A DNA stretch of 6,001 nt, taken from NCBI GenBank assembly GCA_011525095.1, contig WTIV01000170.1, positions 1-6,001 of the forward strand, in the 5' to 3' direction. The notes under the pieces were generated by a model. It was not told the origin of the DNA and did no database searches. It worked only from the letters and a program-made list of their open reading frames with translations. Each line of letters begins with the position of its first letter. Position 1 is the stretch's first letter. Made by a program: the position numbers and the translations under genes. Shown here one piece after another: positions 1 through 3,584 of the stretch. The DNA is from Methanobacteriota archaeon. GTDB lineage: Archaea; Thermoplasmatota; Poseidoniia; Poseidoniales; Poseidoniaceae.

Positions 1-80
1 AAGAATTAGAGCAATGTGACTGCTTCATCAAGACTAAATTTGGATATCACCTAATATGGGTTCATAGTCGAGATGAATAA
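1..80 (+). CDS. C-terminal end of a probable parvulin-type peptidyl-prolyl isomerase (partial)
   Basis: The frame beginning at base 3 is open from the left edge to a TAA stop at 78-80. It encodes about 25 residues, the last part of a gene that starts outside the window. The tail contains an IKTKFGYHLIWV stretch. This resembles the conserved last strand of PpiC/parvulin rotamase domains, which typically end in a T-x-FGYH-hI-x-V pattern. Such enzymes catalyse cis-trans isomerisation of prolyl peptide bonds and are often single-domain cytoplasmic proteins in archaea. Only this terminal motif is visible, so the assignment rests on one short match and on the position of the stop just after it. The gene converges on the tRNA-Pro gene, with about 58 bases between them. 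Confidence 0.55.
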   Translation, partial: ELEQCDCFIKTKFGYHLIWVHSRDE

Positions 81-110
81 TCAACATGTATTGATTGATT
101 ACCTAGGTCC

Positions 111-115
111 AAAAA
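111..115 (-). terminator. Possible U-tract terminator downstream of tRNA-Pro
   Basis: On the minus strand a run of five T residues lies 24 bases beyond the encoded CCA end of tRNA-Pro. Archaeal RNA polymerase often terminates at short U-rich tracts without a hairpin, so this is the best visible candidate for the end of the tRNA transcript. The run is short and no stem precedes it. The palindrome ACCTAGGT at 101-108 follows it and is probably incidental. Confidence 0.3.
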
Positions 116-138
116 GCGTACTATTGATGTGTTAATGA

Positions 139-216
139 TGGTGGGTCTGCCCAGATTTGAACTGGGGTCCAAGCGTCCCAAACGCCCGAGTATAGGCCAA
201 GCTAACCCACAAACCC
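139..216 (-). tRNA. tRNA-Pro (anticodon UGG), CCA end encoded
   Basis: The minus strand folds as a tRNA. A 7-bp acceptor stem (GGGTTTG with CAGACCC, one G-U pair) is followed by a weak D arm whose loop contains AGCTTGG. A 5-bp anticodon stem (GGGCG with CGCTT, two G-U pairs) closes the loop TTTGGGA. The T arm is a perfect CCCAG/CTGGG stem around TTCAAAT. The anticodon TGG lies at 178-180, so the tRNA reads proline codons. The discriminator is A (142), and bases 139-141 encode CCA, so the end need not be added by CCA transferase. There is no intron in the anticodon loop and the variable loop is short (4 nt). The gene lies 36 bases downstream of the zinc-ribbon gene on the same strand and may be transcribed with it, because no clear TATA box of its own is visible. 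Confidence 0.93.
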
Positions 217-240
217 TTCCAAACCATGCGCAAATGTTCC

Positions 241-265
241 CCTTCTTGAATGTCACCCAAGAAGG
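241..265 (-). other. Perfect 8-bp hairpin across the stop codon of the zinc-ribbon gene
   Basis: CCTTCTTG (241-248) and CAAGAAGG (258-265) are perfect inverted repeats separated by 9 bases. On the minus strand the stem-loop spans the last codons and the TGA stop (255-253) of the zinc-ribbon gene. It ends about 24 bases before the 5' end of tRNA-Pro. No T-run follows, so it does not look like a bacterial-type terminator. It could protect the mRNA 3' end, or mark where the mRNA is separated from the tRNA precursor. Confidence 0.5.
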
Positions 266-669
266 AGGTAAGAACCATCACGCTGTCGAATCAGTAATCC
301 TTGACTGACTGCTTCTTCAGCTACATCTTCTGCTTGAACAGAAATCCCCTTTCCTCGCAGGGCTCCTGCAAGCCTGTCAAGGTGAACTACGTCTTCGATT
401 GCTGCGATTCTGATACACGCAAATAATTGGCTTGCACTAGGATTTTCATTTACTTCAACCGCTTTGGGAAGTTTTTCTTCCATTTCCTTGCGAAGTTTCT
501 CAGGCATGTTGGCTATTGCTACTTCTCTTTGCAATTCTGCTGCCGTATCCGCTGTAGAGACAATCTGGACATCATCGCCCACTTGAGTACCACAGTGAGG
601 GCATTTGCGAGTTTTTCCGCTGACACCCCAGCAGCGCTGACAAGATGGACAGCGTACTACTGTGTACAA
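253..669 (-). CDS. Zinc-ribbon / winged-helix-like protein, DUF5817-like
   Basis: The protein has 138 residues. The N-terminus is a zinc ribbon with two CxxC knuckles, Cys7/Cys10 (CPSC) and Cys23/Cys26 (CPHC). It begins MYTVVRC, much like the haloarchaeal DUF5817 proteins that start MYAVVGC. A charged helical linker (about 40-75) leads to a C-terminal segment (about 78-138). That segment has the helix pattern and final GSYLLLG strand expected of a small winged helix, matching the usual two-part build of DUF5817 proteins. Nucleic-acid binding is therefore likely but the target is unknown. The start is TTG at 669. An in-frame TGA lies 9 bases upstream, the zinc ribbon begins at residue 7, and a GAGGCGA motif sits at normal distance, so no other start fits. 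The gene follows the PvlArgDC-like gene with a 9-base gap and precedes tRNA-Pro, suggesting one transcript. Confidence 0.8.
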   Translation of the reverse strand: MYTVVRCPSCQRCWGVSGKTRKCPHCGTQVGDDVQIVSTADTAAELQREVAIANMPEKLRKEMEEKLPKAVEVNENPSASQLFACIRIAAIEDVVHLDRLAGALRGKGISVQAEDVAEEAVSQGLLIRQRDGSYLLLG

Positions 670-673
670 ATTC

Positions 674-680
674 TCGCCTC
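674..680 (-). promoter_or_regulatory. Shine-Dalgarno supporting the TTG start at 669
   Basis: On the minus strand GAGGCGA overlaps the TGA stop of the PvlArgDC-like gene. Its GAGG core ends 7 bases before the TTG start. The motif differs at one base from the GAGGTGA seen before psmB, at the same spacing. It supports TTG as a real initiation codon and suggests that the two genes are translated from one mRNA. Confidence 0.6.
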
Positions 681-1359
681 ACAGAGAGAAGTCAGGACCG
701 TCATTATTGCGTTTAGGACCACCGGGACGCATAGCCGGAGCTGCTGGTGCTTTTGTATCGACACGCTTTGCAGCAGATGCCATAGCATCCGAAGCCTGTC
801 GTGTTAGTCCAGCACGGACTCTTCCGACATTTCCTCCACCGGACAACTTTAACGATTCTGGCAATATCAAAGCCGCCATCGCTACACCGAAGTGGTCTTG
901 TGCTGCGGTAACTTCGTCAACGGCTACATCAAAGGATACAACTTCCAAATCCCTACTCGCTAGTCTGCGTTGGAGGTTTCTCTTTAGGAGTGCTTCCGTC
1001 TCTTCGTAATCTAATTCGGTTGTAATCTTTGCAACGATTGCACATTCTTCACCTTCAGGTGTCCTACATGCTGCCCATGCCACACCTGCACAAGCCGAAC
1101 CTCCATTGTATGCATAAGAGGTTGCTAAATGGCACTCAACCAGTGAACCCATAGGTAGTGGCATAGGAGGTGTTGCTTCGAATCCCATCGGAAGGAAAGC
1201 TCCCTGAACTTCGATTAACCTAGAGTCACCAAGACCCATCTCAACCAAACCTTGGTCATATGCATCTTCTGCATTCTCTCCCCATGATGCAACTGCAGTC
1301 ATCAACCAACCAGGACAACTCCCCGCTGGAGAGTTTGGAGCATTTCCGGAACCGAACAT
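679..1359 (-). CDS. PvlArgDC-family protein lacking catalytic residues (probable pseudoenzyme)
   Basis: The 226-residue protein aligns nearly without gaps, over about residues 18-171, with pyruvoyl-dependent arginine decarboxylase. Landmarks shared with the Methanocaldococcus jannaschii enzyme as I recall it are GE (27-28), AYD (33-35), GLG (42-44), LI (48-49) and PMG (69-71). That enzyme makes agmatine for polyamine synthesis after self-cleavage between Ser52 and Ser53. Here those positions are Gln52 and Gly53 (codons CAG, GGA at 1206-1201). The position of Asn47 is Arg47, and that of catalytic Glu109 falls on Lys111. Pyruvoyl formation and arginine decarboxylation therefore seem impossible, so the fold probably has a structural, binding or regulatory role. 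After the family's usual end, a tail of about 55 residues rich in Gly, Ala, Pro and basic residues looks disordered. The ATG at 1359 gives the family's normal N-terminal length. No Shine-Dalgarno is seen, so the mRNA may be leaderless. The frame is intact, so this is not a decayed gene. Confidence 0.8.
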   Translation of the reverse strand: MFGSGNAPNSPAGSCPGWLMTAVASWGENAEDAYDQGLVEMGLGDSRLIEVQGAFLPMGFEATPPMPLPMGSLVECHLATSYAYNGGSACAGVAWAACRTPEGEECAIVAKITTELDYEETEALLKRNLQRRLASRDLEVVSFDVAVDEVTAAQDHFGVAMAALILPESLKLSGGGNVGRVRAGLTRQASDAMASAAKRVDTKAPAAPAMRPGGPKRNNDGPDFSL

Positions 1360-1412
1360 ATTGCAAGCGACATAGGATTAGGTTCATCAAGTGCTTGGTC
1401 TGAGTTGATTGT
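1360..1412. promoter_or_regulatory. Divergent promoter spacer
   Basis: These 53 bases separate the minus-strand PvlArgDC-like gene from the plus-strand small membrane protein gene and must hold both promoters. I see no convincing TATA/BRE pair and no Shine-Dalgarno before either ATG. The lack of ribosome sites and the short distance fit leaderless or nearly leaderless transcripts on both sides. Confidence 0.35.
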
Positions 1413-1700
1413 ATGACCGGTAATTCGAGGTACATCCTATTGCTCGGTGCATCTCTTCTCGTTGTCGCATTTGCCGGCATGTCTACCGTAAGTGGAGACG
1501 GGTGGGTCATTCCAATGGCGACATTGCTATCCGGAATTTTGCTTATTCTTGTTTTTTCATTCATAACAATCAAACAAGAATCTGAGAAGGGAAGTACACC
1601 ATTGTCAACGTCATCAAAATCCCAAGGGAAAAGCGTGGACAACGTGGCTGATGATTTACCTGACCCTGTTGAATCCGGATTTGATTTACCAATTCTCTAA
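1413..1700 (+). CDS. Small two-helix membrane protein of unknown function
   Basis: The predicted protein has 95 residues. Two hydrophobic segments, at about 7-27 and 32-53, are separated by a short polar turn (VSGDG). A polar tail of about 40 residues, rich in Ser, Lys and Asp, follows and ends ESGFDLPIL. This suggests a hairpin membrane protein with both termini on the same side and a soluble tail. I recognise no family, catalytic motif or lipobox. It is divergent from the PvlArgDC-like gene, and its TAA stop directly abuts the stop of the ZPR1 gene on the other strand. The clean hydrophobicity pattern and snug fit between neighbours argue for a real gene, although it is short. The antisense frame across 1256-1642 is less protein-like and would overlap the PvlArgDC-like gene. 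Confidence 0.65.
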   Translation: MTGNSRYILLLGASLLVVAFAGMSTVSGDGWVIPMATLLSGILLILVFSFITIKQESEKGSTPLSTSSKSQGKSVDNVADDLPDPVESGFDLPIL

Positions 1701-2312
1701 TTATTCAGACAGGTCTTCACTGTTGAATACCGGAGGCTCGGGATTTTGAGGCAATTCACTAAATTCTTCAGGAGTTAGTTCTCTCAGAGTTGCGTCTTCG
1801 TGAATAATTTGTGAATGTCCGTTTGGATCTAGCAACTCAAGAGTCACAGAATTTGGAATTGGGTCTTCTTTCAATTCCAATAGAGTAGTATGCATTTCTT
1901 GAAGTCTCTTAATGTCAGACATTTCACTATCCTCGACGTAGGCCTGCCTTGTGACCATTATGATGACATCCATGAATCTGTCAATAACACCTTCGACATT
2001 GGAAACATAACCGGTTGATGCACTTCCGGGATTTACTTCCAAATCTAATTCAACCAATCTCACGGTACATGATGAAGAGCGAATTACTCTAGCTCGCATG
2101 TGTTCGGGCTTGCTGATAACAAGGGTGGAGGCACCGGGCTTCTTACCTTCTGCAGGAATGAAATCAGTTTGCCGCCACCCACATGCATTACAGAGTACTG
2201 TGACTTGAGTGTGCTCACCGAAATACGGTATTTCATCAACGTGTGTCATCATTGCAACTTTGCCTTCAACTTTGCAAATTGGACATGGAATATCAACTGG
2301 AACTTCCTGCAT
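1701..2312 (-). CDS. ZPR1-type zinc-finger domain protein
   Basis: The 203-residue protein starts with a ZPR1 zinc finger, Cys10/Cys13 (CPIC) and Cys41/Cys44 (CNAC). Between and after these come the family hallmarks EIPYFGE (27-33) and CGWR followed by an acidic DF-x-xEG stretch. The rest of the ZPR1 module follows, including the SNVEGVIDR segment (about 104-112) that corresponds to the conserved T-x-EG region. Eukaryotic ZPR1 has two such modules and binds translation factor eEF1A. Archaeal members have one, as here, and their role is not established; an interaction with aEF1A is inference. The C-terminus is acidic and Pro/Glu rich. The ATG at 2312 lies 8 bases after the sepF stop and has a Shine-Dalgarno, so the two genes are probably co-transcribed. 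The end abuts the convergent membrane protein gene without a gap. Confidence 0.87.
   Translation of the reverse strand: MQEVPVDIPCPICKVEGKVAMMTHVDEIPYFGEHTQVTVLCNACGWRQTDFIPAEGKKPGASTLVISKPEHMRARVIRSSSCTVRLVELDLEVNPGSASTGYVSNVEGVIDRFMDVIIMVTRQAYVEDSEMSDIKRLQEMHTTLLELKEDPIPNSVTLELLDPNGHSQIIHEDATLRELTPEEFSELPQNPEPPVFNSEDLSE
1702..1729. other. Imperfect hairpin at a convergent gene junction
   Basis: TATTCA (1702-1707) plus ACAG (1709-1712) pair with CTGT plus TGAATA (1720-1729). This gives a 10-bp stem with one bulged G at 1708 and a 7-base loop. It sits just past the stop of the membrane protein gene and within the last codons of the ZPR1 gene. It could therefore form in the 3' end of both convergent mRNAs. 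A TTTT run at 1744-1747 follows on the plus strand. A role in 3'-end formation is inference. Confidence 0.4.
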
Positions 2313-2316
2313 ATTA

Positions 2317-2322
2317 TCGCCT
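2317..2322 (-). promoter_or_regulatory. Shine-Dalgarno of the ZPR1 gene overlapping the sepF stop
   Basis: On the minus strand AGGCGA begins inside the TAG stop codon of sepF and precedes the ZPR1 ATG, with the AGG core 7 bases away. This is the same arrangement as before the zinc-ribbon gene at 669. It suggests translational coupling in a two-gene operon. Confidence 0.5.
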
Positions 2323-2785
2323 ACCTAAGGTCTGAAGAATCAACACTGAACGCTTCTGCATCTACTCCTCTAACGCCTCTACATCCAGGGGGCAACAACA
2401 TCAATCTGCTTTCAGTAAGTCTGATGATTTGCCCACCCAAATCCGATTCAACAAACGTGTTTAGTCGCTCAATAGCAGTCTGGAGTTCTAACTCACGACT
2501 CATTAACTTCTCCATTCTCACAATCGCTGCTTCTCCATCCGCTAACCAATCAAGCAATTGTGGAACTCCGGTTAAATCATGCAAAACTGCTCGATGTATA
2601 ACTAGACCGTCAGCGACCTTTGGAACCGGAGCATTAGGATACAATTTCTCCATGTCGTGATAACGGTTTGAATTTGAATTATTTTGTGTGCGGATATCGG
2701 GCTTCTGGGAAGGTAAATTCAATCGACGAGGTGCTGAACCATCGAATGAATCGAGCGAAGTCTGCTTGTCTCCTTCCTCGCTCAT
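2321..2785 (-). CDS. sepF: SepF-like cell division protein
   Basis: Starting from the ATG at 2785 the protein has 154 residues. Residues 1-55 are polar, rich in Ser, Asn and Asp, and probably disordered. Residues about 60-138 match the SepF (DUF552) core: a strand and helix (VIHRAVLHDL, then VPQLLDWL), a long helix (ELQTAIERLNTFVES) and the closing GGQIIRLTESRLMLLPPG, which parallels the GG-x-h-x-R-h-x-E-x-h-h-h-x-PxG signature. Archaeal SepF anchors FtsZ to the membrane during division. Such proteins usually start with a short amphipathic membrane-binding helix, and none is obvious here. The ATG at 2794 (three residues longer) is a possible alternative. A TTG at 2914 would run into psmB and is unlikely. 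No Shine-Dalgarno is seen, so the mRNA may be leaderless. The gene is divergent from psmB and upstream of the ZPR1 gene. Confidence 0.8.
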   Translation of the reverse strand: MSEEGDKQTSLDSFDGSAPRRLNLPSQKPDIRTQNNSNSNRYHDMEKLYPNAPVPKVADGLVIHRAVLHDLTGVPQLLDWLADGEAAIVRMEKLMSRELELQTAIERLNTFVESDLGGQIIRLTESRLMLLPPGCRGVRGVDAEAFSVDSSDLR

Positions 2786-2877
2786 GAACTGCATGGAATG
2801 ACGGTTGGTTGATAAGGGTCCCGCGAATCGAGGGGTTTGTCCCGACTGGTTTGACGGGCTCCTATCGAGGTGAGAAT
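2786..2877. promoter_or_regulatory. Divergent sepF / psmB promoter region
   Basis: This 92-base spacer separates the start codons of sepF (minus) and psmB (plus). An AT-richer patch near 2809-2817 (TTGATAAGG; CCTTATCAA on the minus strand) is the only TATA-like element. It lies about 29 bases before the sepF ATG at 2785, which fits a leaderless sepF transcript. For psmB it would leave a leader of roughly 40 bases. ATCGAGG occurs twice (2827-2833 and 2864-2870), the second copy overlapping the psmB ribosome site. The promoter assignment is tentative. Confidence 0.35.
2867..2873 (+). promoter_or_regulatory. Shine-Dalgarno fixing the psmB start at GTG 2878
   Basis: GAGGTGA precedes GTG at 2878, its GAGG core being 7 bases away. 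The in-frame TTG at 2809 has no such motif. The site therefore picks the GTG, giving the short propeptide expected of archaeal proteasome beta subunits. Confidence 0.8.
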
Positions 2878-3501
2878 GTGAACGAAGCTCCAGGCGCAGT
2901 AAAAACAGGAACAAGTACAGTAGGTATCACTTTCAAGGGTGGAGTTGTTGTTGGTGCAGACCACAGAGCAACAATGGGCCACTTCGTTGCAAATAAGAGT
3001 GTTCAGAAACTCTTCAAAATCGGTGACAACCTAGCCTTGACAACCGCTGGCCTTGTCGGTCACGCACAATCCTTGGCAAGAACACTAGCCGCTGAAGTTT
3101 CACTCTTTGAGTTAAGGAGAGGCGACGCAATGACTGTTAGAGGCGCTGCTACACTAACTGCAAACATTCTCTCCGGCAGACCACACTGGGTGCAACTCCT
3201 CATCGTCGGAGTTGACAGTGAAGGTGGTTCTGTTTATTCAATCGATTCTGCTGGAGGATCTATTCCTGATTCATATTGTGCAACCGGTTCCGGTTCACCC
3301 TACATGTACGGTGTTCTAGAAGATGGGTTCAGCGAAAATATGTCAAGAAACGACGCTGTTGCACTGGCAGCAAGGGCACTATCAGCATCGGCCCAGCGTG
3401 ATGCTGCATCTGGAAACGGAATGGACCTTGCCGTAATCACTGCAAAAGATGGCTACGTCCCCGTAGACCAGAAAGAAATCTCAGCCATACTCAAGAAGTA
3501 G
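2878..3501 (+). CDS. psmB: Proteasome beta subunit (20S core, N-terminal threonine hydrolase)
   Basis: From GTG at 2878 the protein has 207 residues: an 11-residue propeptide (MNEAPGAVKTG) and a mature chain of 196 residues. Cleavage between Gly11 and Thr12 exposes the nucleophile in TSTVG (codon 2911-2913). In mature numbering Thr1, Asp17 and Lys33 are all present, as are Ser129 (GSGSP) and the Asp/Ser pair in RDAASG (164-168). The subunit should therefore be catalytically active. It forms the inner rings of the 20S proteasome, which with alpha subunits and PAN-type ATPases degrades unfolded proteins in the cytoplasm. The length is normal for archaeal PsmB. A reading from TTG 2809 would add 23 unlikely residues. 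The aCPSF1 gene follows after 83 bases on the same strand, a neighbourhood I recall from other euryarchaea such as M. jannaschii. Confidence 0.96.
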   Translation: MNEAPGAVKTGTSTVGITFKGGVVVGADHRATMGHFVANKSVQKLFKIGDNLALTTAGLVGHAQSLARTLAAEVSLFELRRGDAMTVRGAATLTANILSGRPHWVQLLIVGVDSEGGSVYSIDSAGGSIPDSYCATGSGSPYMYGVLEDGFSENMSRNDAVALAARALSASAQRDAASGNGMDLAVITAKDGYVPVDQKEISAILKK

Positions 3502-3516
3502 GCATCATACTCCACT

Positions 3517-3548
3517 CACGGGTTAGTCTCGTGACCCCATTCTGGGGT
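3517..3548 (+). other. Two adjacent hairpins between psmB and aCPSF1
   Basis: The first stem pairs CACGGG (3517-3522) with CTCGTG (3528-3533) around TTAGT, with one G-U pair. The second pairs ACCCCA (3534-3539) with TGGGGT (3543-3548) perfectly around TTC. The stems directly abut and could stack. They lie 15 bases past the psmB stop and 22 bases before the strong ribosome site of aCPSF1. No T-run follows. They could be an mRNA-processing or stabilising element, or a partial terminator that sets the level of aCPSF1 relative to psmB. Confidence 0.5.
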
Positions 3549-3584
3549 TCACCATGTCAATCAGTGAGACGGAGGTGAAGAATT

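Noticed and set aside
89..100. Short tandem TGAT-like repeat
   Set aside because: Only about two to three copies of a 4-base unit in an AT-rich spacer; too short to interpret.
62..256. 64-residue minus-strand open frame
   Set aside because: It lies across the whole tRNA-Pro gene and reaches the end of the zinc-ribbon gene. Its composition follows the tRNA, so it is a shadow.
427..1009. Plus-strand frames opposite the zinc-ribbon and PvlArgDC-like genes
   Set aside because: They are Cys/Phe-rich or Ser/Arg-rich antisense translations with no family resemblance, opposite two well-supported genes.
1256..1642. 128-residue minus-strand frame opposite the membrane protein
   Set aside because: It overlaps the PvlArgDC-like gene in another frame and has an irregular composition with many Cys. 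The plus-strand protein has the clean two-helix pattern.
2100..2660. 186-residue plus-strand frame opposite ZPR1 and sepF
   Set aside because: It is antisense to two recognisable proteins. Its Asn/Ser/Cys-rich sequence lacks any motif.
2809..2877. TTG start extending psmB by 23 residues
   Set aside because: No ribosome site precedes it. GTG at 2878 has GAGGTGA and gives a normal short propeptide.
2786..2914. TTG start extending sepF by 43 residues
   Set aside because: It would overlap psmB coding sequence from the opposite strand. The added sequence is the reverse of the psmB N-terminal region, so its hydrophobic look is probably chance.
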